Assembly (NCBI GenBank): GCA_036365145.1
Contig: JAEOAD010000052.1
Location: forward strand, 15,003,501-15,067,500
From: Orientallactaga sibirica
Taxonomy: Eukaryota > Chordata > Mammalia > Rodentia > Dipodidae
Length of the DNA stretch: 64,000 nucleotides
Reading direction: 5' to 3'
The notes beneath the pieces are model-generated. The model did no database searches. It was not told where the DNA came from and was given only the letters and a program-made list of their open reading frames with translations. This document shows, piece after piece, positions 53,813 through 63,732 of this stretch; positions within the stretch are counted from its first letter, which is position 1, and each line of letters starts with the position of its first letter. A program made the translations under genes and the position numbers.

Positions 53813-54008
53813 GGGGCTGGAGAGATGGCTCAGCGGTTAAAGACACTTGTTTGCAAAGCCTGGCAGCCTGAGTTTGATTCTCCAGTACCTACACAAAGGC
53901 AGATGCACAAGGTAGCTCATGTGTCTGGAGTTCATTTGCAATAGCAGGAGGCCCTGGTGCACCTACCCATTCTCAGTCTCTTTCTCTCTCTAAATAAATA
54001 AATATTTT
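53813..54008 (+). mobile_element. Dip SINE
   Basis: 11-base duplication AAAGCCATTTT (53802-53812, 54009-54019). Confidence 0.94.
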
Positions 54009-54019
54009 AAAGCCATTTT

Positions 54020-54548
54020 CAAACATATCTGTGCTTCATTTTGTTGACCTAGAGAAACAACCATCTGTCATGTTCACAAGAGTGACCTAACTTGAGCTTC
54101 TGTGGTTTGGGACTCTGCCCGCTTGCATTTCACCCTGTTTTGCCTGCAAGGCAAGAGTCTGTTCTCATAGCCAAGAGATTGCGGTTAGTTTCCTGGCCTC
54201 CACCCACATGGGGACACACCTGCAGCCCCGAGGGAGGGAGAGACTGTGGAGGGTCCCGGAGTCCAGGCTGAGTCATTCAGCTGGAGATGCGTCAAACAGT
54301 GACAGAACAGCAGTTTGGCACTTAAAGGACAAGAACACACACACAAATTCTTTCATATATTAACAATCTAGTACATTTTCAAACTAAACCAAGTAAAGAG
54401 ATTCAAGTTTTATGTGCACCCCCCCACACACACACACACACACTCCAGCACTGGCATTCATTCTTCATGTGGAATCACCTGAAGATAAACCACAGCTTTG
54501 CCCCAAAGTCCAGGAAAGGTGAAGAGTCCCCGTTCTCCCCACCCCCCA

Positions 54549-54582
<34 letters not shown>

Positions 54583-54937
54583 CATAGTACTGCATCCCAG
54601 GGCCTGCCCTTCCACCCCTATACTTCATAGCCCTGTCCAAAGAAAATTCAGCATGCCACACTGTAAGCCATTCTTTTAGGTTTCCCCACCTAAATTACTT
54701 TCCTCTCTTAGAAAATTATTTGAAATGTAACTTGAATAAAGTTGAACTTTGTTCGCTCTTACGAAGCTTCTCCTTCATGTGATGTTCTGTGCAAAGGAAA
54801 CAAGTTTAACTCCAAATTCCCTAAAAATAATGAAAATCTTTACTAAGTATTGTGAAAAGGCAGCCATTTTTTTGGCCCAAATGGCCCACTCAGCAGGTAT
54901 ACCTGGTCAATTCACGATACAGAGAGGGGCTTCTATT
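54020..54937. other. Unique sequence with two (CA)n runs
   Basis: (CA)n at 54424-54443 and 54550-54580; otherwise unassigned. Confidence 0.55.
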
Positions 54938-55073
54938 GTTTTTCTCTGTGAGGCAGGGTCTCACTCTGGCCAGACTGACCTAGAACCACCCTGTAGCCCA
55001 GGCTGGCCTTCAACTCCCGACACTCCTCCCTCCGCCTCCTGAGTGCGGGAACTAAGAGAGCACCACCTGGCAG
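54938..55073 (-). mobile_element. B1 SINE, diverged
   Basis: Antisense. Confidence 0.83.
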
Positions 55074-55643
55074 AGCTCACAGAGGAGTTTCTTGCCTCCT
55101 CTTTGTAAACTGATTTTGCCTGTTGAATCTCTTTCATCATCCACCACCATCACTGTAACCCAGCCACACGAAGTGGGGATCGGAGCAGCTCAGGATCTTC
55201 TCCCGAAGACCAGGGAGAAAACAGGCCGTATCAACTTCTCCCTTGGGGCTTTGGTCCCTGTCACAGTTTTGTGACGGCTTGTGTTCTAGAAGCATGAACA
55301 GGACAAGGAACAAAACAAGAACAGGGTGACAAAAGTCGTTCTCTAGCTCTGCCAGTGCCTCATGTGTTGCCACTCTTGACAGCAACAATGCCACTCTGGG
55401 CTCTGGAAGGGTGGAGTTCAGGGTTAGGGTCCCGGACACTCAATGGTCTTCTAATTCCCCAGCAGTGGCTCCCAAGCAAAGAACTGGCAAGTGGAAACAC
55501 ACGGAAGGGGAAGTGAAGGGAGATTTATTTTAGGAAAATAGTAAAGCAGAAAAGCTTCCAAACTGGGAGGGTTCCAAGTGGGTAGTCCACCTGGTGAGTG
55601 GGACTGGTTTTTCTTATAACCTCCAAGACACAAATTCAGCATC
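55074..55643. other. Unique sequence
   Basis: Minus frame 55137-55439 has no domain. Confidence 0.5.
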
Positions 55644-55683
55644 CAGCTGAGCGTGGTGCTGCATGCCTTTAATCCCAGCAGAC
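55644..55683 (+). mobile_element. B1 SINE 5' fragment
   Basis: Stops abruptly after CCTTTAATCCCAGCA. Confidence 0.8.
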
Positions 55684-55887
55684 AGTGTGGTCCTGAGGGT
55701 GCCACCCTACAGAGCAACCACTGCACCCACGCAGGAATAATCACTACAATCTGCATCTATTTCTGTCCCTGTTAAGCAAGCACTTCTGAAGACTTCAATA
55801 TGGCAGACATCTAAGAGAGCAACCAGTGTCCACATCCAGCTACCCATCTGAAATGAAGGAAACAAACCCTTTCAAAAGATATCTTCT
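55684..55887. other. Unique sequence
   Basis: Nothing recognised. Confidence 0.4.
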
Positions 55888-56100
55888 GGGGCTGGAGAGA
55901 TGACTCAGCAGTTAAGGCGCTTGCCTGCAAAGCCTGACAACCCAAGTTCAATTCCCTAGTCCCCACGTAGAGCCAAATGCACAAAATGGTACATGCACCT
56001 GGAGTTTGTTTGCAGCAGCTAGAGGCCCTAGCATGCCCATTCTCTCCCACCCTCTCTTTCTGTTTCTCTCCACTTGCAAATGAATAAATAAAATAAAAGT
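55888..56100 (+). mobile_element. Dip SINE
   Basis: CCACTTGCAAATGAATAAATAAA tail. Confidence 0.87.
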
Positions 56101-56102
56101 TT

Positions 56103-56259
56103 AGGCTTAGCAGTTAAGGCACTTGCCTGCAAAGGCTAAGGACCCATGTTCAACTCCCTAGTTCCCACATAAGGCAGATGCACAAGGTGACACATGCACA
56201 GAAGATGGCACATGCATTTGGAGTTTGATTGCAGTGGCTGGAGGCCCTGGCACGCCAAT

Positions 56260-56310
<51 letters not shown>

Positions 56311-56325
56311 GTTTCAAAAAAAAAT
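56103..56325 (+). mobile_element. Dip SINE, expanded subfamily, 5'-truncated
   Basis: Begins GGCTTAGCAGTTAAGG on the previous tail. Confidence 0.87.
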
Positions 56326-56383
56326 AGCAGTTTAACTCTGGACTGGGTAGAAAAAAAAATTTTTTTAAAAAAAGATGTCTTTT

Positions 56384-56575
56384 GGGCTAGAAAGATAGCT
56401 TAATGGTTAAAGATACTTGCTTGCAAAGCATGCTTATCCAGAGTGCAATTCCTAAGCCATCCTTATAAAGGCAGATGCAAAAGGGGGGGGGCAGTGGCAA
56501 GAAGCCCTGGTGAGTCCACACACACACACACACACACTCACTCACTCACTCACTTATGCAAACACATAAATACAT
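56384..56575 (+). mobile_element. Dip-related SINE, old
   Basis: GGGCTAGAAAGATAGCTTAATGG head, (CA)n and (CTCA)n at 56517-56552. Confidence 0.7.
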
Positions 56576-56579
56576 TTTT

Positions 56580-56722
56580 AAAATATTTTTTATTTATCTA
56601 TTTCCAAGGAGAGAGAGAGAATGGGTATGCCAGGGCCTCTAGAGCTGCTACAAATGAACTCCAGTTGCATGTGCCACTTTATGCATCTGGCTTTACATGG
56701 GTACTAGGGAATCAAACCCAGG
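56580..56722 (-). mobile_element. Dip SINE, head missing
   Basis: Antisense; joined to a B1 at 56723. Confidence 0.84.
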
Positions 56723-56885
56723 TCATTGTGGTACACACCTTTAATCCTAGTACTCAGGAGGCTGAGGTAGGAGGATCACTGTGAGTTTGAGGCCACCCGA
56801 AGACTACATAGTGAATTCTAGGTCAGCCTGGGCTAGAGTGAAACCATACCTTGAAAAAAACAGAAAACAAAACAAAACAAAACAA
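56723..56885 (+). mobile_element. B1 SINE
   Basis: Tail of AAAAC repeats. Confidence 0.87.
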
Positions 56886-57396
56886 AAACGACGTCTTCCA
56901 AAAAGTTAGAACAATTGGGCCCAGTGTAATTTGGTGCGTGGTGAAGTTGAAGAGCCATGTGATTGTTTCGGTGTGGTTTGTCATCCCAGAGTCATTAATT
57001 AGCTCTAGACATAAAGGTTAATTAGATAAAACATCTATAAATCAAGCTGACAGCTGATGCAAGAAGAAAGCTCTCAACTCCTGCTCTATTGCACTAACAC
57101 TATAATCGTACTATTTCAGGCTGCCCGTTTGATTAAATTTGATTGCATTCTACTGTATGTGAATAAATGTATAATTATAAAACTCATACTTAAATTATGA
57201 ACTACCTTGCTCAAGGCTTCTTTCTAAATTTAGTAATTCAATACCAATAGGAAAATAAGCCAATCAATTATTAGCCAAATTAATCATCTCAGATGAGTTG
57301 GGAAAAGATTTAGAAGTGAACTTTCCAACTTCCCCACACAGAGCAGGAGACTATATATTACATTTAAAATACATGTTCCTTTAGATTTGGACATTC
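56886..57396. other. AT-rich SINE-free island, candidate enhancer
   Basis: GTCATTAATTAGCTC, GGTTAATTAGAT, GACAGCTGATGC, CAATCAATTATTAGCC and AAATTAATCATC sites are clustered; no open frame. Confidence 0.4.
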
Positions 57397-57600
57397 GGGC
57401 TAGATACGTAGCTCAGTTGGTAGAGTGCTTGTCTGGCTCCGGGTTTGATCCCCAGTTCTGCATAAACCAGAGTGGTAGCTCCAGCTTGTACTCCCATCTC
57501 TTGGGAGGTGGACGCAGGAGGATCAGAAGTTCAGTCATCCTTGGCTACAGAGCAAGTTTGAAGCCAGCCTAAGCTACATGAAACCCTGTCTCAAAAAAAG
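57397..57600 (+). mobile_element. B4 SINE
   Basis: ID part (ACGTAGCTCAGTTGGTAGAGTGCTTG) plus B1 part. Confidence 0.85.
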
Positions 57601-57607
57601 AGGGGGG

Positions 57608-57810
57608 AGGCTAGTCATAGTGGCACACGCCTATAGCCCCGTACTCAGAAAGCAAAGGTAGGAAGATCACTGTAAGTCCCAGGCCAGCCTTGAGGCAAAG
57701 GTAGGTGGATCACTGTGGGTTCAAGGCCACCTTGAGAGTACATAGTGAATTCCACATTATCCTGGGCTATAGAGTGAGACTCTATCTGAAAAAAAAAAAA
57801 AAAAAAAAAA
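57608..57810 (+). mobile_element. B1 SINE with tandem internal duplication
   Basis: GCAAAGGTAGG...GATCACTGT...CAGGCC occurs twice (57652 and 57695). Confidence 0.83.
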
Positions 57811-57849
57811 GAAGGAGGAGGAGGAGAAAGAGAAGAAGAAGGACAAAGT

Positions 57850-57963
57850 AGGGCTGCAGAGAGCTCAGCAGTTAACACCACTTACTTGTAAAGTCTGAAG
57901 CCCTGAGTGGTGCCCACTTCTGGAGTTTGTTTGCAGTGCCAGAAGGCCCTGGTACACCTATAC

Positions 57964-58015
<52 letters not shown>

Positions 58016-58030
58016 AATAAACAAATAGAC
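57850..58030 (+). mobile_element. Dip SINE, diverged
   Basis: (CT)24 at 57965-58013. Confidence 0.78.
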
Positions 58031-58036
58031 ATTTAA

Positions 58037-58130
58037 AGCTGAGTGTTGTGGTAATCCTGAATCAGGATTGCCTCAAGTTCAAAGTCAGCCTAAGATATGG
58101 TGTGAGAATCTGTCTCAAGAAAAAAAAAAA
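58037..58130 (+). mobile_element. B1-like SINE, old
   Basis: Much shortened. Confidence 0.65.
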
Positions 58131-58134
58131 ACCA

Positions 58135-58365
58135 AGGGACTAGAGAAATGGCTTAGAGGTTAAGGTGTTTGCTTACAAAGCCAAAGGACCTAGGTTCAAT
58201 TCCCCAGGACCCACGTAAGCCAGATGCAGAAGGGGCACATGCATCTGGAGTTCGTTTGCAGTGGCTAGAGGCCCTGGCATGCCCATTCTCTCTCTGTCTG
58301 CCTCTCTTCTATCTCTCTCTCTCTCTCTCTCTCTGTTTGCAAATAAATAAATAAATTTTAAAAAA
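58135..58365 (+). mobile_element. Dip SINE
   Basis: Complete; GTTTGCAAATAAATAAATAAAT tail. Confidence 0.88.
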
Positions 58366-58391
58366 TTTTTGGACATTTGAAAAAAATTCAG

Positions 58392-58545
58392 AGGCCTGGG
58401 GAGATGTCTCAGCAGTTAAAGTGTTTGCTTGTAAAGCCTGTTAGGAGGGGTTCGATTCCCCAGGACCCATGTAAGCCAGGTGCACAAAGTGGCACATGCA
58501 TCTGGAGTCCTGTGCAGTGGCAAGAGACCTTGGTGTACCCATGCT
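58392..58545 (+). mobile_element. Dip SINE, tail missing
   Basis: GGCCTGGGGAGATGTCTCAG head. Confidence 0.8.
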
Positions 58546-58614
58546 CAAACTTGCAATCCTCTTGCCTGCCGATGTCTCTCTGGGTACATACCTCCCTTCT
58601 TTACCACAGAAGTT

Positions 58615-58726
58615 TTTTGTACTGTTTTGGGGACAGGATCTGTAGCTGAGGATGACCTTGAACTCCTGATCCTCCTGCCTCCACCTTGCAAATGCTGGGG
58701 TTACAGGTGTATGTCACTACACCTAT
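58615..58726 (-). mobile_element. B1-like SINE, old
   Basis: GATCCTCCTGCCTCCACCTTGCAAATGCTGGGG. Confidence 0.7.
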
Positions 58727-58746
58727 TCTCAGAATGTTTATTTTTT

Positions 58747-58967
58747 TAAAAGTTATTTATTTGAGAGCAACAGATAGAGACCGAAAGAGGCGCAGAGAGA
58801 GAGAGAGAGAATGGGTGCACCAGGGCCTCCAGCCACTGAAAATGAACTCCAGATGCATATGCCACTTTGTGCATCTGGCTTACATGGGTACTGGGGAATT
58901 GAGCATTGAACTAGGGTCCTTGGGCTTCACAAGCAAGCGGTTAACTGCTAAGCCATCTCTCCAGCCC
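58747..58967 (-). mobile_element. Dip SINE
   Basis: Perfect 16-base duplication AGAATGTTTATTTTTT (58731-58746, 58968-58983). Confidence 0.95.
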
Positions 58968-58997
58968 AGAATGTTTATTTTTTAACTTAAAAGACTT

Positions 58998-59128
58998 GCC
59001 AGGCGTGGTGGCGCATGTCTTTAATCGCAGCACTCAGGAGGCAGAGGTAAGAGGATCGGCATGAGTTAAAGGCCACCCTGAGATACAGAGTGAGACCTTA
59101 CCTCAAAAAACCAAATAAATAAATAAAT
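58998..59128 (+). mobile_element. B1 SINE (second ladder)
   Basis: Between AAAAGACTT (58989) and AAAGACTTTAA (59129); (AAAT)n tail. Confidence 0.9.
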
Positions 59129-59143
59129 AAAGACTTTAAAAGT

Positions 59144-59323
59144 GGGGGCTGGAGAGATAATTCCTTGCCAGCAAAATTTAACAACCAGAGTTCAATTCCC
59201 CAGTACCCATGTAAAAGCCAGATAGATGTGTGCATGCATCTGAAGTTTGTTTGCAGTGCTAGGAGCCCTGGCGTGCCCATTCTCTCTCTCTCTCTCAAAT
59301 AAATAATTAAAAAAAAAAAAAAA
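59144..59323 (+). mobile_element. Dip SINE, A-box deletion (second ladder)
   Basis: GGGGGCTGGAGAGATAATTCC jumps to TTGCCAGCAAA. Confidence 0.88.
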
Positions 59324-59334
59324 AAAAGACTTTA

Positions 59335-59503
59335 AGCCAGGTGTGGTGGTGCATGCCTTTAATCCCAGCACTCAGGAGGCAGAAGTAGGAGGATCACCGT
59401 GAGTTGGAGGCCACCCTGAGACTACATAGAGAATCCCAGGTCAGCCTGAACTAGAGTGAGACCCTACCTGGAAAAACCAAAAAAAAAGAAAAGAAAAGAA
59501 AAA
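59335..59503 (+). mobile_element. B1 SINE (second ladder)
   Basis: AAAGACTTTAA on both sides (59324-59334, 59504-59514). Confidence 0.94.
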
Positions 59504-59514
59504 AAAGACTTTAA

Positions 59515-59631
59515 AAGTAACCGTGTTCTAAGCATCTAGATTTTTGGAAGAAGGGAAAGAGGCCTAGATCTCATTGCTCCTGGGGAGATAGATGTGCCCT
59601 TAAAAGAGAATTTGGACCTTCATTCTTAAAT
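59515..59631. other. Unique spacer
   Basis: Contains left copy of GAATTTGGACCTTC (59608-59621). Confidence 0.5.
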
Positions 59632-59776
59632 TTTTTTTTCCAGGTAGGGTCTCACTCTAGCTCAGTCTGACCTGGAATTCCCTATGTAGTCTCAGGGTGG
59701 CCTTGAACTCACAGCACTCCTCCTACCTCTACCTCCCGAGTGCTAGGATTAAAGGCATGTGCCACCATGCCTGGCT
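59632..59776 (-). mobile_element. B1 SINE
   Basis: Antisense; with the next Dip it is bracketed by GAATTTGGACCTTC (59608, 59957). Confidence 0.9.
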
Positions 59777-59777
59777 A

Positions 59778-59956
59778 TTTTTTTTTTTTTTATTTATTTA
59801 TTTGGGGGGGCGCCTCTAGCCAGGGCCTCCAGCCACTACAACAAACTCCAGACACATGTGCCACCTTGTGTATCTGGCTTTCCATGGATACTGGGGAAAC
59901 AAACCTGGGTCCTTTGCTGACAAGCTCCTTAACCACTAAGCCATCTCTCCAGCCCT
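59778..59956 (-). mobile_element. Dip SINE
   Basis: Antisense; G7 run in the tail side (TTTGGGGGGGCGCC). Confidence 0.88.
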
Positions 59957-59970
59957 GAATTTGGACCTTC

Positions 59971-60814
59971 TGATGTGCTCTGACACCTCTAGCTGGATTG
60001 GTTTTCTCCTGGAAGAGCCCATGGGAAGTACAGTCTGGTAAAAGCAGAGCCTCCAGACATTTGTCTGGTTCTGGGCACCCCCTGTGTGTGGTTCCAGCAG
60101 ACCAGGCAGCTCTGGGCTGCAGGTTTAAGCACAATGAATGAAATGCAGGTGAAGGATCACCTCGGAGCTCAGAGGCGAACCCCATTTCAACAGTAAGAAC
60201 ACAGAGTCAAGGAGAGAAGAGGAAGCTGAAACCCTGCAAGAGCAGCCCAGATGGGCCCAGCCCTGCTGACCTTGGCTCTGTCCTCAAAGAACACAAGCTC
60301 CCGTGTGCCTGTTGCATCAGCAGCTGCACATCTGCCCTTCCTTCCCCACCCAGGGAAGTGGTAAGGAAAGGTAATTAAGAAACAGCCAGTGAGGCAACTA
60401 CTCGGGAAGGTGGGAGTCTGGGGGAGGCTGTCTTGCTCCTTCTAGCCAGCCTCCACTCAAGAGTCTGCCTCAAGTTCAAGTCCATGAAGGAAAAGTCCTC
60501 AACTGCCTCCCTGCTGGCATGGCTCCCTTGCCTCCAGCTGGGTGTGTGAGGACCTTTCTGCTTTGGAAGGGATGGACCCAGAATCTCAGAGCATCAGTGC
60601 TAGGCGCTGTCAGAGGACGGCTGAGACACGATGTCTGGATGACAGAATAGTGACTTACTGGCCCAGCTAGACCCCCGTCAGCCTGCCTCGTCGACAGCTG
60701 CCATCTCTGTCCTGTACCGTGAACAGCCCAAGATCCAAAGTGCTCACACTCTGCCAACCCTCGGTGGAAGGCGACACCAGTGCCAAGCCCTCAGTGGCCT
60801 AATGTATATTCAGA
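59971..60814. other. SINE-free unique sequence
   Basis: No supported exon; minus frame 60476-60757 has no domain. Confidence 0.55.
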
Positions 60815-60925
60815 AGATCTCTATAGACCAGGCTGGTCTGGACCCCACTGATCCTCCTGCCTTAGCTGGGGTGTGAGTGCTATGATTACAGGCATGTCCT
60901 CTCATGCCCTCGCATGCCCTGCCTG
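60815..60925 (-). mobile_element. B1 SINE, diverged
   Basis: Antisense; ends GCCCTGCCTGGC after a CTCATGCCCTCGCATGCC slippage. Confidence 0.75.
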
Positions 60926-60938
60926 GCTCACATTCTTT

Positions 60939-61134
60939 TCTTTTCTTTTCTTTTCTTTTCTTTTCTTTTCTTTTCTTTTTTTTTCTTTTGGTGGGATAAA
61001 ACAGGGTTTATTTTGGCTTACAGACTCGAAGGGAAGCTCCATGACTGCAGGGAAAATGATGGCATGAGCAGAGGGTGGGCATCACCTTCTAGCCAACATC
61101 AGATGGACAACAGCAACAGGAGAGCGTGGCTGCA
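60939..61134 (-). mobile_element. Retroposed copy of URR1-like 3' part with A-rich tail
   Basis: Minus strand reads ...GCCAAAATAAACCCTG, about 17 bases, then (AAAAG)n. Perfect 13-base duplication GCTCACATTCTTT (60926-60938, 61135-61147). Confidence 0.85.
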
Positions 61135-61147
61135 GCTCACATTCTTT

Positions 61148-61402
61148 ATTAATATGTAGCTCCCTGGGGGAGCAAGCCAGATATTACCATGCTGAAGGTC
61201 ATTGAGAGTGGACCCCTGCCTCAGAAGCAGCAGCTTGTGAAACCAGGAACTGAAACTGCAGGACTCTAGTTACTCTGAGTAGTATTGTGGGTCCTGGGTG
61301 GAGACATGGCATCCTGGACTTCCTGAAAGATCATATGATTTCTATCAAGCAGGAGGTTTTCTGATAAAGAGCAAAGACATGCTGTTGTCCACTCCCTTAA
61401 GA
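61148..61402. other. Unique sequence
   Basis: Nothing recognised. Confidence 0.5.
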
Positions 61403-61412
61403 GTTAATCCAA

Positions 61413-61578
61413 GAGCTGGGTGTGGTGGTACACTCCTTTAATCCCAGCACTTGGGAGACAGAGGTAGGAGGATCGCCATGAGTTGGAGGCCACCCTGAGA
61501 ATACAGAGTGAATTCCAGGTCAGTCTGAGCTAGAGCGAGACCCTACCTCGAAAAACCAAAAAAAAAAAAAAAAAAAAA
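61413..61578 (+). mobile_element. B1 SINE
   Basis: GTTAATCCAA duplication (61403-61412, 61579-61588). Confidence 0.95.
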
Positions 61579-61588
61579 GTTAATCCAA

Positions 61589-62309
61589 ATAAGCCTGTTA
61601 ATTACCTGGTCAGGAAATATGTCTGCTCGAAAAACTTTAAGAAATAGTATTAAGCCTACCTAAAACTGTAGGTTGGCACACTGATGGCCACTGTCCACTC
61701 TCACCCTATGAGAATGTTGTCCTGTGCGGTGGTCAGTCTGATCAATGTCATTCTTGCCTTTGGGAGTGCTTAACCCTGCTAAAAACAACAATTTGTCTTT
61801 CAGACGATGTTTTATTTGTCTCGCCTAATCTACAGATCTACAGAGATCACGAGAACCAGGGAGCAGCGGGGAGCCCAGAGTGAGATCCCGCTAACAGCGC
61901 CACTGGTGCTGTCTGTGAGGGCGTCCGGCCTCCCTGGGTCCCTTGCAACTGAGAAATGCATCCCCAATGAGGAGTGCACAGTGGGTCCTGGTTGAAAAAG
62001 CACTTCCTTCATTGGCAGGTTAAAGGGTGCAAATGGCCTTTCACGTTCTACGTGTTTGGGTTTTCCTGGACTCTGGAAAGCTTGTACCTAGAGTCCAAGT
62101 GTGATGTGGACTGGACAGACGCACAGGCTGTTTGGCCCATGTAGCTTTGCTGAAAGCCACCTGCTCTTTGAGCCCCTTCTCAGCATGTTCTCACAGTCAC
62201 TCCAGACTTGCATACTCAGCCATGTCCTCATGGCTCATGTTTAGTTCATGGAGGATTCAAATTCTCTTGCCCACTTCCTGGTGCAGAGCTCTAGGTGTGG
62301 GCTTTTGGT
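61589..62309. other. SINE-free unique sequence
   Basis: 61800-62000 has an acceptor-like TTGTCTTTCAG and a 62-codon frame, not convincing. Confidence 0.5.
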
Positions 62310-62385
62310 GTTTATTATTTTTTTATTATTATTTTATTTCATTGAGGCAGAGTCTACTAGTCCAGGTTAGCCTCAAACTCATATG
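62310..62385 (-). mobile_element. B1 SINE fragment
   Basis: TTGAGGCAGAGTC...CCAGGTTAGCCTCAAACTCAT. Confidence 0.65.
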
Positions 62386-62647
62386 ATTACTTGTGTTCTG
62401 TTTCTGCACCTAAGGAAGAAGATGGAAAATGGCTAATCTAAGGATTTAGAATTGGAAAATTGGAAAGACAACAGGGCTGGGGAGAAAGTGCTTATCTTGC
62501 AGGCATAAGGTCCAGTGTTCCCTCCTTTCCCTCCTAAGCCTCTGGTTCGCATCCTGGCTGCCAGGGCTGCTCTGCTGCTGAAAGTTTGCCTTGGAGCGCC
62601 CTCCCCTGGTTCTGGGCAAGCCACTGGCATACCTGTGGAGGGCCAAG

Positions 62648-62755
62648 GTTCTCGAACATGAACCTGGGGCACAATCACCTGTCGGGTTGGTTAAAGCACC
62701 TTGCTGGGCCCCACCCTGGGAATTTTTGATGCATATGTCCAGAGTGGCACCCAAA
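62648..62755 (+). mobile_element. MER5-type hAT fossil
   Basis: GTTCTCGAACATGAACC...CACAATCACCTG...GGTTAAAGCACCTTGCTGGGCCCCACCC...TTTGATGCAT. Confidence 0.75.
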
Positions 62756-62762
62756 AATTTAT

Positions 62763-62815
62763 TTCATATATATATGTATATACATATATATATATGTATA
62801 TATATATATATGTAT
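62763..62815. repeat. (TATA)n with GTATATAC interruptions
   Basis: Self-complementary AT repeat. Confidence 0.95.
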
Positions 62816-62849
62816 GGAAGCAAGCCCAACAGACTGGCCTTTTTAATAT

Positions 62850-63107
62850 GTGAAACAAAGAGGGAGGGGGAGGGAGGGAGGGAGGGAGGGAGGGAAGGAG
62901 GGAGGAAGGAAGGAGGGAGAATTGGCACATCAGGGCCTCCAGCCACTGTAATCAAACTCCAGATGCTTGCGCCACCTTGTGTGCATGTGTGACCTTGTGG
63001 GTTTGCATCACCTTGTGCATCTGAGCTATGTGGGACCTTGAGAGTCTAACGTGAGTCCTCAGGCTTCACAGGCAAGCGCCTTAACTGCTAAGCCATCTCT
63101 CCAGCCC
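62850..63107 (-). mobile_element. Dip SINE, expanded subfamily
   Basis: Antisense; (GGGA)n at 62861-62920 stands for the (TC)n part. Confidence 0.9.
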
Positions 63108-63112
63108 TTATA

Positions 63113-63211
63113 TTCTTTTTTTGAGACAGGGTCTGAGCCTTGAACTTCTGAGCCTCCTAGCTCATCTTCCCAAGGGCTGGGATTGCAGATATAGGCTACC
63201 TTTCCAGGCTT
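63113..63211 (-). mobile_element. B1-like SINE, old
   Basis: GAGACAGGGTCTGAGCCTTGAAC...CAAGGGCTGGGATTGCAG. Confidence 0.75.
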
Positions 63212-63224
63212 CTTAAAATTGTGC

Positions 63225-63405
63225 ATTGCAGTGGCTCAGTTGAGAGTGCTTGTTTAGCATACAGAAAGCCCAGGTTCCACCCACAAATCAGGCATGGTGG
63301 CTCAAACCTGTAATCCTAGCACTTGGGAGGTAAAGGCAAAAGAATCAGGAGTTCACGGTCATCCTCAGCTAATGAGCTGAGGACCAACCTGGGATACACA
63401 AGTCT
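63225..63405 (+). mobile_element. B4 SINE
   Basis: Short ID part then B1 part (CAGGCATGGTGGCTCAAACC). Confidence 0.78.
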
Positions 63406-63406
63406 T

Positions 63407-63540
63407 TTATTTATTTATTGTTGTGAAACTGGAACTCTGTAGCTCCAGGCTGGCCTCAAGATCACAGTGACACCCCCCCCAACCCCACCACCATCTGTGC
63501 CCCTCAAGTGCTGGGATTAAAGGTATACACCACCTCATCC
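63407..63540 (-). mobile_element. B1 SINE, diverged
   Basis: Antisense with C8 run in the middle. Confidence 0.8.
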
Positions 63541-63550
63541 ATCCAAGAGT

Positions 63551-63732
63551 TTTTTGTTGTGGTGGTGGTGGTGGTGGTTTTTGTTTTTGTTTTTCGAGGT
63601 AGGGTCTCACTCTGGCCCAGGCTGACCTGGAATTAACTATGTAGTCTCAGGGTGGCCTTGAACTCATGGCAATCCTCCTACCTCTGCCTCCCAAGTGCTG
63701 GGATTAAAGGTGTGTGCCACCACGCCCGGCTA
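63551..63732 (-). mobile_element. B1 SINE, young
   Basis: Antisense near-consensus, (GGT)n inside the tail. Confidence 0.93.

Noticed and set aside
61801..61998. Possible exon after TTGTCTTTCAG
   Set aside because: Acceptor-like, but no matching donor, domain or neighbouring exon.
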